Source: Burkholderia lata (GTDB lineage: Bacteria; Pseudomonadota; Gammaproteobacteria; Burkholderiales; Burkholderiaceae). Taken from it: a stretch of 64,000 nt of DNA. The DNA lies in NCBI RefSeq assembly GCF_902499335.1, contig NZ_CABVQK010000022.1, positions 1 to 64,000 on the forward strand, written 5' to 3'. Numbering within the stretch: the stretch's first letter is position 1; every line of letters starts with the position of its first letter. This document shows, piece by piece, positions 49,604 through 57,551 of this stretch. A program made the position numbers and the translations under genes. The notes beneath the pieces were generated by a model, which was given only the letters and a program-made list of their open reading frames with translations, made no database searches and was not told where the DNA came from.

Positions 49604-50797
49604 TCAGAACTTCTGGCGCAGGCCGAGGCTGACGATGGCCTGCGAGCGCGAATCGGACGAGTGGCCGTTCGCCTTGTCCGAGACGGACGCGGTCGCGGCC
49701 ACCGGCCGGCCCAGCGCGTCGAGCGTCATGCCCGATGCATGCTGGTACGCGCCGAGCAGGTACACGCTGGTGCGCTTCGACAGGTCGTAGACGGCGCCGA
49801 GCGTGACGTTGTGATACTGCGCGCGGTCGTCCACGCCGTCGACATCGCTGCCGCGCGTGTAGCTGTAGCCCGCGAACAGTTGCGTCTGCGGGCGCACGTT
49901 CCAGCGCGTGAACACACCCGCGACATTGAACGTCGCGTGGCCCGCGAACAGCGACTGGCCGCCGCTGCGGTACTGCACGTTGCTGTAGTTCACGCCGACG
50001 ACGGCCGGGCCGAAGTCGTAGGTCGCGCCGGTCGCGATGATCTGCTGCGATTGCGCGCTCGCGTAGCCTTCGTTGATCGACGAGTTGAACAGCCCGTCGT
50101 CGGTGCTCTGCCACTTGCCCGCCGTCGGGTCGGTCGCCCCCGTCTTGCTGTTGTCCGACCGCTCGTAGCCGACGCCGACACGCAGCGGGCCCGCTGCGTA
50201 CGCCGCGCCGACGCTCCACGTGTTGCGCTGCTTCATGCTGCCCGGCTGGCTGCCGAAGCCGTACAGCGCGCCGAACGTGAAGCCCGAGTAGTTGGCGCTC
50301 GTGTACTTGATCGAGCTGTCGACGCGCGCGGTCTGGTCGAGGTCGTCGATGTCGCCCGGGTGCGCGCCGAAGCCGCCGATGTACGACGACGGGCCGACCG
50401 GGCTCACGAAGTCGTCGAGTGACGTGTACTGGCGGCCGAGCGTGACCGTGCCGTAGCGGTCGCTGCCGAGGCCGACGAACGCCTGGCGGCCGAACTGGCG
50501 GCCACCCTGCCCCGACGTGCCGTTCGTGATGTCGAAGCCGTTCTCGAGGACGAACAGCGCGCGCATCCCGCCGCCGAGATCCTCGGAACCCTTGATGCCC
50601 CAGCGGCTGCCGGACAGGTTGCCGGTGGTGAGCCCGACGTTCGAATGGCCGGTGTACGCGCCCGCGGAGCCGACCCGCTCGTTGCTGCGATAGGTCACGC
50701 CCGCATCGACGATGCCGTACAGCGTGACGGAGCTTTGCGCGGCGGCGATGCCCGCGAGCGAGAGCAGCAGCGGCGCTGCGATCAGTTGCTTGTTCAT
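49604..50797 (-). CDS. Outer membrane porin (OmpC-like)
   Basis: 397 residues from the ATG at 50797. The signal peptide ends AGIAAAQ, then SSVTLYGIVDAGVTYRSN, SRWGIKGSEDLGGGMRALFVLENGF, the GRQFGRQAFVGLGSDRYGTVTLGRQ stretch, and terminal Phe (VSLGLRQKF). Typical Burkholderia trimeric porin. Two adjacent perfect palindromes lie about 150 bp upstream, suggesting control by a LacI-type or similar regulator and a role in uptake of a specific solute. Confidence 0.94.
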   Translation of the reverse strand: MNKQLIAAPLLLSLAGIAAAQSSVTLYGIVDAGVTYRSNERVGSAGAYTGHSNVGLTTGNLSGSRWGIKGSEDLGGGMRALFVLENGFDITNGTSGQGGRQFGRQAFVGLGSDRYGTVTLGRQYTSLDDFVSPVGPSSYIGGFGAHPGDIDDLDQTARVDSSIKYTSANYSGFTFGALYGFGSQPGSMKQRNTWSVGAAYAAGPLRVGVGYERSDNSKTGATDPTAGKWQSTDDGLFNSSINEGYASAQSQQIIATGATYDFGPAVVGVNYSNVQYRSGGQSLFAGHATFNVAGVFTRWNVRPQTQLFAGYSYTRGSDVDGVDDRAQYHNVTLGAVYDLSKRTSVYLLGAYQHASGMTLDALGRPVAATASVSDKANGHSSDSRSQAIVSLGLRQKF

Positions 50798-51101
50798 GAT
50801 TGTCGTGTCTCCGGGCGTTGAACCCGTTGTTCTGGCTGTCAGTTGCGAGTAGCGCGCGGGCGGCGAGATCCGCCGGCGGTGCGAGGCCGGCAGCGTCCGC
50901 GCGCGACGACGCGGCGGGCATGCCCACTGCGGCCGCCATGGTAGTTGGAACCGGTTCCTTTCGAAAGCGGAATAATGAAAACAGTTTCTTGCCAAAATCG
51001 AGATAGTCGACCGGGCGGCCGTGTGCGCGGCGCGCCGCACCTGTACAGCGTGGGCCGGCGCAGCCGATAATCGAACGCCGCCGTCCATCGGGAGTGCCTT
51101 C
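50798..51101. other. Divergent promoter region of porin and LysE genes
   Basis: 304 bp; besides the palindromes at 50947-50967 it holds an A/T-rich stretch (50968-51005) suited to promoters. No gene seen. Confidence 0.5.
50947..50967. promoter_or_regulatory. Two abutting perfect palindromes upstream of the porin gene
   Basis: GGAACCGGTTCC (50947-50958) is a LacI-type operator shape with a central CG. CTTTCGAAAG (50958-50967) starts on its last base. Both lie in the divergent porin/LysE promoter region. Confidence 0.5.
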
Positions 51102-51734
51102 ATGCATGAAACGACCCTGCTGATCTTTGCCGCCGTCGCCTTCGTCGGCATCGCGACACCCGGCCCGACCGTGCTGCTCGCGCTGACCAACGGCTCGCGC
51201 TACGGCGTGCGCCGCGCGGCCTACGGCTTCGCGGGCGCGATGCTGTCCGATTTCGTGCTGATCGTCGCGGTCGCACTCGGCCTCGGCGCGCTGCTGATGG
51301 CGTCGGCGTTCTGGTTCTCGGTGGTGAAGTGGCTCGGCGCCGCGTATCTCGCATACGTGGGCATCCGGCTGCTGATGTCGAAGGGGTCGCTCGATGTCGC
51401 CGTCGCGCACGATGGCGCGGCATCCGGGCGCAACGCGTCGATCTTCGCGAAGAGTTTCCTCACGGCGGTGACGAACCCGAAGGGCTATCTGTTCTTCTCT
51501 GCGTTCCTGCCGCAGTTTCTCGATCCGTCCGCGCCGCTCGCGCCGCAATACGTCGCGCTCGCGGTCACGTTCGCGCTGCTCGACGGTGCCGTGATGTTCG
51601 GCTACGCACTGCTCGGCGCACGTGCGGTGCGGCTGCTGAAGCGCGCGGGGGCGCTGTGGCTCGAGCGCACATGCGGCGCGATGCTGCTCGCGCTCGCCGG
51701 GTCGCTGGCGCTGTACCGGCGTCATGCGGCGTAG
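51102..51734 (+). CDS. LysE/RhtB family amino-acid exporter
   Basis: 210 residues, ATG with GGGAG upstream. Six hydrophobic segments with the family opening FVGIATPGPTVLLALTNGSRYGVRRA and the second-half marker KSFLTAVTNPKGYLFFSAFLPQF. These inner-membrane carriers export amino acids such as homoserine, threonine or lysine. The next gene follows at 7 bp, so they are probably co-transcribed. Confidence 0.92.
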   Translation: MHETTLLIFAAVAFVGIATPGPTVLLALTNGSRYGVRRAAYGFAGAMLSDFVLIVAVALGLGALLMASAFWFSVVKWLGAAYLAYVGIRLLMSKGSLDVAVAHDGAASGRNASIFAKSFLTAVTNPKGYLFFSAFLPQFLDPSAPLAPQYVALAVTFALLDGAVMFGYALLGARAVRLLKRAGALWLERTCGAMLLALAGSLALYRRHAA

Positions 51735-51740
51735 GGGCGG

Positions 51741-52283
51741 ATGCCGATGAAAATCGCTGCGCCGCCCCGCTCCGGCTTTCCCGGCCTGTCGCTCCGCCAG
51801 CTCGAACGCGCCGACCTCGACGCGTGGTACGCGTACCTGTCGAACCCCGACGTCTTCCGCCATACGAGCTGGAACCTGCGCTCGCCCGACGATCTGCTGC
51901 CGCTGTTCGACGCCATCGAATCGACGGACCCCGATTCGATCCGGCGTCTCGCCGTGATCGACGACGCATCGGGCGCGCTCGCCGGGACGATCGGCCTGCA
52001 TACCGTGTCCACCGTGAACCGCTCGGCGGAGATCGCGTACGATCTCGCGCCGTCGCACTGGGGGCGTGGAATCGCGAGCACGCTGTGCGAGGCCGTCACC
52101 GCATGGGCATTCGCGGACGGCGGCTTCATGCGCATGCAGGCCGTCGTGCTGACCAGCAACGCAGGCTCCGCGCACGTGCTGCAGAAGTGCGGCTACCGTT
52201 ACGAAGGGCTGTTACGCGCATACAGGATGGTGCGCGGCACGCCGGGCGATTTCGCGATGTACGCGCGCCTCGCGACCGACTGA
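51741..52283 (+). CDS. GNAT family N-acetyltransferase (RimJ-like)
   Basis: 180 residues starting 7 bp after the LysE gene. Acetyl-CoA binding motif A: SAEIAYDLAPSHWGRGIASTLCEAVTAWAF; then MQAVVLTSNAGSAHVLQKCGYRYEGLLRAYRMVRG, the usual end of RimJ/RimL-type acetyltransferases. The target amine is unknown. Cytoplasmic. Confidence 0.9.
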   Translation: MPMKIAAPPRSGFPGLSLRQLERADLDAWYAYLSNPDVFRHTSWNLRSPDDLLPLFDAIESTDPDSIRRLAVIDDASGALAGTIGLHTVSTVNRSAEIAYDLAPSHWGRGIASTLCEAVTAWAFADGGFMRMQAVVLTSNAGSAHVLQKCGYRYEGLLRAYRMVRGTPGDFAMYARLATD

Positions 52284-52394
52284 CGCGCAACCCGCGGCTT
52301 CGCGTCGGACCGCTCACGGCTTCGCGCGCGCATGCCATTGGACGGCCTGTGCCGAATTGGCGACAATCGCCGTTCCCTTCCCCGACGATCCGCC

Positions 52395-53129
52395 ATGAAA
52401 ATCGCCGCGCTGTCCGACATCCACGGCAACCTCGCCGCGCTCGACGCGGTGCTCGACGACGTCCGCCGCCGCGGCGCCGACGTGATCGTCAATCTCGGCG
52501 ACATCCTGTCGGGCGCGCTCCATCCGGCCGAAACGGCCGACCGCCTGATCGCGCTCGACCTGCCGACCATCAAGGGCAATCACGAACGGCAACTGCTCAC
52601 CGGCGATCGCGAGTCGATGCGGCTGTCGGATCGCTGGGCGCACGACACGCTGCGCGCCGATCATCTCGAATGGATCGCCGCGCTGCCCGAACGCATGACG
52701 CTCGGCAACGACGTGCTGATGGTGCACGGCACGCCCGACAGCGACCTCGTCTATTTCCTCGAGACGGTGACGCCCGACGGCTGCCGCGCGGCTACGCCCG
52801 ATGAAGTCGCGCGGCGGGCGGGCGACGAACCGGCATCGCTGATCCTGTGCGGCCACACGCACATTCCGCGCACGGCGAAACTCGACGACGGCCGGCTGAT
52901 CGTCAACCCGGGCAGCGTCGGGCTGCAGGCGTATGCGGACGACCTGCCGCATCCTCACCGCATCGAGACGGGGTCGCCGCATGCGCGCTACGCGATGGTG
53001 TCGCGCACGGCGGCCGGCTGGAACGTCGAATTCCATGCGGTCGAATACGACTGGCACACGGCGGCCGCCACCGCGGCATCGCGCGGACGCGACGACTGGA
53101 CCGTCGCGCTGCGTACCGGCCGGTGCTGA
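52395..53129 (+). CDS. Calcineurin-like metallophosphoesterase (YfcE/MJ0936 type)
   Basis: 244 residues from the ATG at 52395; the longer reading lacks homology. Metal-binding motifs in order: SDIHGNLAALDAVL (residues 7-), VNLGDILSG, TIKGNHERQLL, VMVHGTPD-like and CGHTHIP followed by VNPGSVG. Single-domain cytoplasmic phosphodiesterase/phosphatase; physiological substrate unknown. It is followed after 52 bp by a hydrolase gene on the same strand. Confidence 0.9.
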   Translation: MKIAALSDIHGNLAALDAVLDDVRRRGADVIVNLGDILSGALHPAETADRLIALDLPTIKGNHERQLLTGDRESMRLSDRWAHDTLRADHLEWIAALPERMTLGNDVLMVHGTPDSDLVYFLETVTPDGCRAATPDEVARRAGDEPASLILCGHTHIPRTAKLDDGRLIVNPGSVGLQAYADDLPHPHRIETGSPHARYAMVSRTAAGWNVEFHAVEYDWHTAAATAASRGRDDWTVALRTGRC

Positions 53130-53181
53130 TGCGCCTGGCCCCCCTTCCGCTTCACTTCATTCACCGGAAAACCGCACCGCC

Positions 53182-53793
53182 ATGCCCGTTCCGTCGCAAC
53201 TGCTCTTCCTGCCCGGCGCATCGGGCAGCACCGCCTTCTGGCAACCGCTGGCCAATCTGCTGACCCATCCGGCCGAGCGCCGGATCGTCGGCTATCCGGG
53301 CTTCGGCGACACGCCGCGCGATCCGGCCGTCGACGATTTCGACAGCCTCGTGCGTCATGTGCTGGAAACGATCGACCGGCCGACCGCCGTGATCGCCCAA
53401 TCGATGGGCGGCGTGATCGCGATGCGCGCGGCGCTCGACAAGCCCGAACTGATCACGCACCTCGTGCTGACGGTCACGTCCGGCGGACTCGACATGGCAG
53501 GGCTCGGCGCGCAGGACTGGCGCACCGGTTTCGCGGAAGCCAATCCGCAGCTTCCCGACTGGTTCCTGACGTTCCGAGCGGACCTGTCGCGGGAAATCGG
53601 CCGCATCGCGCAGCCGACACTGCTGCTGTGGGGCGACGACGATCCGATCAGCCCCCTCGCGGCCGGCCAGCGCCTGCTCGAACGGTTGCCCGACGCCCGG
53701 CTGCATATCCTGCACGGCGGCCGGCACGATCTTGCTGCCGTGCATGCGCAGACGCTCGCACCGCTCGTCGATGCGCATCTGCGGCGCGCGTGA
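53182..53793 (+). CDS. Alpha/beta hydrolase
   Basis: 203 residues from the ATG at 53182. Short alpha/beta hydrolase: oxyanion strand LLFLPGASGSTAFWQPLA, nucleophile elbow VIAQSMGGVIAMRAA (Ser in AQSMG), acid LLWGDDDPISP and catalytic His in LHGGRHDLAA. The fold is certain; the substrate (ester, amide or C-C bond) cannot be told. Confidence 0.88.
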   Translation: MPVPSQLLFLPGASGSTAFWQPLANLLTHPAERRIVGYPGFGDTPRDPAVDDFDSLVRHVLETIDRPTAVIAQSMGGVIAMRAALDKPELITHLVLTVTSGGLDMAGLGAQDWRTGFAEANPQLPDWFLTFRADLSREIGRIAQPTLLLWGDDDPISPLAAGQRLLERLPDARLHILHGGRHDLAAVHAQTLAPLVDAHLRRA

Positions 53794-53828
53794 CGTCGCG
53801 CGCTTCGACTTCGACTTCGACGTCGGTT

Positions 53829-53853
53829 CGGTTTCGACACAAACCCGAAACCG
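53829..53853. terminator. Weak hairpin between convergent hydrolase and kinase genes
   Basis: CGGTTTCG (53829-53836) pairs with CGAAACCG (53846-53853) around 9 nt in the 72-bp convergent gap. No T-run. Confidence 0.35.
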
Positions 53854-53865
53854 CGCCGCATCACA

Positions 53866-55188
53866 TCACCCCGCATTCTTCAGCGTGAGCCGCGCCTCCA
53901 GCCCGCCGCCGTCCGCCCGGTTGCTCAGCGTGAGCGTGCCGCCCATCGCGAGCGCGAGTTGCCGCGCGATCGCCAGGCCGAGCCCCGTGCCGCCCGTCTC
54001 GCGGTTGCGCGACGTCTCCACGCGCCGGAACGGTTCGAACACCGCGTCGAGCTGATCGTCCGGAATGCCGGGCCCGCGGTCGAGCACGGCGATCACCGCG
54101 CCGCCGTCCGGCGCGGCGTGCACGTCGATCTCGGCCGCGCCCGCGAACTTCAGCGCGTTGTCGACGAGGTTGCCGACGATGCGGCGCAGCGCCTTCGGCC
54201 GCGTGACGAGCGCGAGCGGCGCGCGGCTATGCAGCGCGACGTCCTGCCCCGCATCCGTGTAGTCGCACACGATGCTGTCGAGCAGCGCATCGAGATCGAT
54301 GCGGCGCGCGGCCTCCTCGGTGCCGTGCAGCGTCCGTGCGTAAGCCACCCCCTCCTTCACCAGATGCTCCATCTCGAGCAGGTCCTGGCGCAGCTTCGCG
54401 CCCTGCGCGTCGTCGTCCATCATGTCGGCGCGCAAGCGCATCCGCGTGATCGGCGTCTGCAGGTCGTGCGAGATCGACGCGAGGATCTGCATGCGCTCGG
54501 CCATGTACTGCGCGATGCGATCCTGCATCGCGTTGAACGCCCGGGCGGCGCGCGCGACTTCGGACGGCCCGCCCTCGTTCAGCCGCTCGCCCTTCAGGTC
54601 GGGGCCGAGCGCATCGGCGGCCTGCGCGAGCTGCTTGAGCGGCCGCGTCGCGAGCCGCACCGCGAGCCAGCAGCACGCGGCCAGCACCGCGAGCTGCAGC
54701 ACCAGCACGACCGGCAGCCAGCCCGACAGCGGCACCGTCGACATCGGATGGATGTCGATCGTCAGCGGCGACCCGTCGGTCAGGCGCAGGTGCACCTGCA
54801 GATGTTCGCGGTCGCCGGGAATCGCGTTCGCGGTCAGCGGGTAGTCTCCGCCGATGCCGTCCGAGATCGACCGCTCGACGCGCGCCGACAGCCGCGCTTC
54901 CGGCGGCGTGCCGGTCTCGCCGGGCCCGAGGATGAACGCATAGCTGCGCCGCGCGAGGCGCGGCAGCCACGCGGCGCGCTCGGCCGGCGGCAGGTGGTCG
55001 AGCAGCGCGACCGAGCTCGCGACCTCACGCTCGATGTAGCCCATCATCAGGTTGGTGGTCGCCTGGTCGCGCTCGGTCACGGTGAGCCAGAACGACAGCG
55101 TCTGCGCGAGCGCGAGGCCCACGCACAGGATCAGCGCGAGCCGCGCGAACAGCGAGCGCGGCCAGTGCCACGGCATGCGCGCGCTCAT
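53866..55188 (-). CDS. Sensor histidine kinase, EnvZ/QseC-like
   Basis: 440 residues from the ATG at 55188, which overlaps the response regulator stop by 4 bp. Membrane helix 1 (about 12-34), a periplasmic sensor domain (35-155), helix 2 (about 157-178), a HAMP domain (RLATRPLKQLAQAADALG), the dimerisation box with phosphorylated His241 (ASISHDLQTPITRMRLR), and the ATPase domain with NLVDNALKFAG, DRGPGIP and GGTGLGLAIARQL. Signal unknown. It phosphorylates the co-encoded OmpR-type regulator. Confidence 0.93.
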   Translation of the reverse strand: MSARMPWHWPRSLFARLALILCVGLALAQTLSFWLTVTERDQATTNLMMGYIEREVASSVALLDHLPPAERAAWLPRLARRSYAFILGPGETGTPPEARLSARVERSISDGIGGDYPLTANAIPGDREHLQVHLRLTDGSPLTIDIHPMSTVPLSGWLPVVLVLQLAVLAACCWLAVRLATRPLKQLAQAADALGPDLKGERLNEGGPSEVARAARAFNAMQDRIAQYMAERMQILASISHDLQTPITRMRLRADMMDDDAQGAKLRQDLLEMEHLVKEGVAYARTLHGTEEAARRIDLDALLDSIVCDYTDAGQDVALHSRAPLALVTRPKALRRIVGNLVDNALKFAGAAEIDVHAAPDGGAVIAVLDRGPGIPDDQLDAVFEPFRRVETSRNRETGGTGLGLAIARQLALAMGGTLTLSNRADGGGLEARLTLKNAG

Positions 55189-55925
55189 GGCGTACCGTCG
55201 ACGGCGGTCACGGCCGACGAGAACACATAGCCCTCGTTGCGCAGCGTCTTGATGTAGCGCGGTTCGCGCGCACCGTCGCGCAGGCGCTGGCGCAGCCGGC
55301 TCACGAGCAGGTCGATCGACCGGTCGAACGGGTCGGACTGCCGCCCCTGCGTGAGATTGAGCAACTGGTCGCGCGTCAGCACGCGCTGCGGGTTGTCGAG
55401 AAACACGCGCAGCAGCCGGTATTCGGCGCCGCTCAGCGCGACCAGCGTGCCTTCGGCATCGAGCAGGTGGCGCCCGGTCGTGTCGAGCCGCCATTCACCG
55501 AACGCGAGCATCTCCGCTGTTTCCGTCACCTGCATGCCGGGCGGCAGCATGCGTGCACGGCGCAGCACCGAGCGGATCCGCGCGAGCAGCTCGCGCACCG
55601 CGAACGGCTTGGCCAGGTAATCGTCGGCGCCCATCTCGAGGCCGATGATGCGGTCGGTTTCCTCGCCGCGCGCGGTCAGCATCAGCACGGGCACCGTCCG
55701 GAACTTGCCGGCGCGCAGGTCGCGGCACAGCGTGAGGCCGTCCTCGCCCGGCATCATCAGGTCGAGCACGATCAGGTCGGGCGCGCCGTCGTCCAGCACG
55801 TTGCGCATCTCGCGGCCGTTCGCGGCCAGCGAGACGCGCATGCCGTTCTTTTCCAGATAATCCGCGATCAGTTCGCGGATCGCGCGATCGTCGTCGACGA
55901 TCAGCACGTGGTCGATCTTGTCCAT
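55185..55925 (-). CDS. OmpR-family response regulator
   Basis: 246 residues. Receiver domain with acidic pocket VDDDR (10-14), phosphorylated Asp55 in LIVLDLMMPGEDG, and the TAR and KPF switch residues; C-terminal winged helix with LSGAEYRLLRVFLDNPQRVLTRDQLL and RSIDLLVSRLRQRL...IKTLRNEGYVF. First gene of a two-gene operon with the kinase. It diverges from the thioredoxin-like gene, upstream of which a TCGCAGA/TCTGCGA palindrome may be its target. Confidence 0.94.
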   Translation of the reverse strand: MDKIDHVLIVDDDRAIRELIADYLEKNGMRVSLAANGREMRNVLDDGAPDLIVLDLMMPGEDGLTLCRDLRAGKFRTVPVLMLTARGEETDRIIGLEMGADDYLAKPFAVRELLARIRSVLRRARMLPPGMQVTETAEMLAFGEWRLDTTGRHLLDAEGTLVALSGAEYRLLRVFLDNPQRVLTRDQLLNLTQGRQSDPFDRSIDLLVSRLRQRLRDGAREPRYIKTLRNEGYVFSSAVTAVDGTP

Positions 55926-56062
55926 GAGTCGTTGTCGGTGTCGAGGTATTCGGGCAGGCGATGTCCGCTTTTATACCGCACGGCGGGCATGCGTTTGTAT
56001 CCCAATGTATCGCGCCGCCGTGACGACACACAACATTGCACACGCGTAGCTCGCCGGACACA

Positions 56063-56080
56063 TCGCAGATACGTCTGCGA
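56063..56080. promoter_or_regulatory. Palindrome upstream of the thioredoxin-like gene
   Basis: TCGCAGA (56063-56069) and TCTGCGA (56074-56080) are perfect arms around TACG, 73 bp before the thioredoxin-like start and in the divergent gap with the response regulator. Possible regulator site; no direct evidence. Confidence 0.35.
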
Positions 56081-56152
56081 CGCCTAATGGGGCCTGTCGA
56101 AACCCGTCCGGCCGCCGCCTGCGAGCAGCGGCCTCCCGCTCAGGAGAACGCC

Positions 56153-56734
56153 ATGCTGCCCCGACTCAAGATCGCCGCCCTCGTCTTCGCCCTTGCCGCC
56201 ACGGCCGGGCTCGCCGCCTTCGCGGGCACCCGCGACGACGCGGGCATGCCGGCCTCGCAGGCCGGCACGGCGGCGCCCGATTTCACCGGCATCGACCGCT
56301 GGCACAACACCACGCCGCTGACGCTCGGCCAGTTGCGCGGCAAGGTCGTGCTCGTCGATTTCTGGACGTACTCGTGCATCAACTGCATTCATACGATTCC
56401 GTACGTGAAGGAGTGGGACCGGAAGTATCGCGACCAGGGGCTCGTCGTGGTCGGCGTGCATACGCCCGAGTACCCGTTCGAGCGCGACGCGGGCAACGTC
56501 GCCGATGCGATCAAGCGCTTCGGCATCCGGTATCCGGTCGCGCAGGACAACCGCTACGACACGTGGCGTGCGTACGGCAACCAGTACTGGCCCGCGCTGT
56601 ACCTGATCGACGCGAACGGGAAGGTCGTCTATACGCGCTATGGCGAAGGCGGGTACGACAAGACCGAGGCGGCGATTCGCCAAGCGCTCGCGCAGGCCGG
56701 TGAAGGCGCGAAGGGCACGACGCGCACGCAGTAA
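56153..56734 (+). CDS. Exported thioredoxin-like (TlpA/DipZ C-terminal type) protein
   Basis: 193 residues from the ATG at 56153 with CAGGAGA upstream. A hydrophobic signal segment (about 6-25) is followed by the fold GKVVLVDFWTYSCINCIHTIPYVKEW with active-site CINC (Cys75-Cys78), then VVVGVHTPEYPFERD and YWPALYLIDANGKVVYTRYGEG. This NHL-thioredoxin/DipZ type works as a periplasmic disulphide reductase or peroxide-defence protein. Divergent from the two-component genes. Confidence 0.9.
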   Translation: MLPRLKIAALVFALAATAGLAAFAGTRDDAGMPASQAGTAAPDFTGIDRWHNTTPLTLGQLRGKVVLVDFWTYSCINCIHTIPYVKEWDRKYRDQGLVVVGVHTPEYPFERDAGNVADAIKRFGIRYPVAQDNRYDTWRAYGNQYWPALYLIDANGKVVYTRYGEGGYDKTEAAIRQALAQAGEGAKGTTRTQ

Positions 56735-56789
56735 CGGGCCGGCGAGCGGGCATGGCGCTTGCCCGCTCGCGCGTGCCTGCCGGGGGCGC

Positions 56790-57428
56790 TCACCCGCGCT
56801 TCGCGTCGGCCGCCTCGATCATCGCTTCCCCGATCGCGAGGTTGCCGTTCGCGACCAGCGCGTCGCCGGCGCCGCGGATATCGGCCTCCGCCTTGTTCTG
56901 CCCGAGCTTGCGCTTGCCGACGAGCCGCGTGATCTCGATCTGCAGCCCGACGATCGACTGCAGCATCTCGTCGAGATAATCCGCCGGCGCGTCGCCCATC
57001 TTCCACGGCACCGGCTGTGACGCCTCGTGCGTGCGCGTCAGCCGGGCGACCACGCCACGCACGAACTTCTCGTCGTCGCGCACCGTGATGCGGCCGTGCG
57101 CATGCACGACCACGTAGTTCCACGTCGGCACCTGCCGGTGCGCGACATGCTTGCTCGGATACCAGGTCGGCGAGATGTATGCGTCGCCCGCGCGGAAGAT
57201 CACGAGCACCTCGTCGCCGTTCGCGACGTCCTGCCAGACCGGATTCGCCCGCGCGACGTGTGCATGCAGTTCGCCGAGCCCGCCATCGCTGGGCAGCAAC
57301 TCGAACGGGATGTGGTTCGCGTCGAGCCCGCTGTTGCCGTGCGTGATCAGGCTGCCGAACGGATGCTGCACGATCAGCTCGCGCAGCGCGTCGGGGTTGG
57401 GTTCGTTGAAATCGGCGGGGACGTACAT
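56790..57428 (-). CDS. PaiB-like FMN-binding protein
   Basis: 212 residues from the ATG at 57428, giving the conserved start MYVPADFNEPNPDALRELI. Landmarks: HPFGSLITHG, HIPFELLP, ISPTWYPSKHVAHRQVPTWNYVVVHAHG and VGLQIEITRLVGKRKLGQN, all typical of the PaiB/FMN-binding split-barrel family, annotated as negative transcriptional regulators though the biochemical role is unclear. Divergent from the MocR-type regulator, which may control it. Confidence 0.9.
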   Translation of the reverse strand: MYVPADFNEPNPDALRELIVQHPFGSLITHGNSGLDANHIPFELLPSDGGLGELHAHVARANPVWQDVANGDEVLVIFRAGDAYISPTWYPSKHVAHRQVPTWNYVVVHAHGRITVRDDEKFVRGVVARLTRTHEASQPVPWKMGDAPADYLDEMLQSIVGLQIEITRLVGKRKLGQNKAEADIRGAGDALVANGNLAIGEAMIEAADAKRG

Positions 57429-57495
57429 GTCGGCTCCACGGTCATGCGGGGGTTGGAATGGATCAGGCGCTGGCCCGTCATGCGGCGATTGTGGC

Positions 57496-57529
57496 TCCAA
57501 ACTGGTTTATGCTGTAGAGCCGGTTTGGA
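57496..57529. promoter_or_regulatory. Inverted repeat between paiB-like and MocR-type genes
   Basis: TCCAAACTGG (57496-57505) and CCGGTTTGGA (57520-57529) pair with one mismatch around 14 bp, 22 bp before the MocR start. The same bases also give a direct GGTTT repeat, and MocR proteins often bind direct repeats. Confidence 0.45.
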
Positions 57530-57551
57530 ACAATTTCAGCAGACCAGAATC

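Noticed and set aside
49500..52175. 891-codon minus-strand open frame across the porin, LysE and GNAT genes
   Set aside because: Arg-rich shadow; it crosses several genes that are well supported in other frames.
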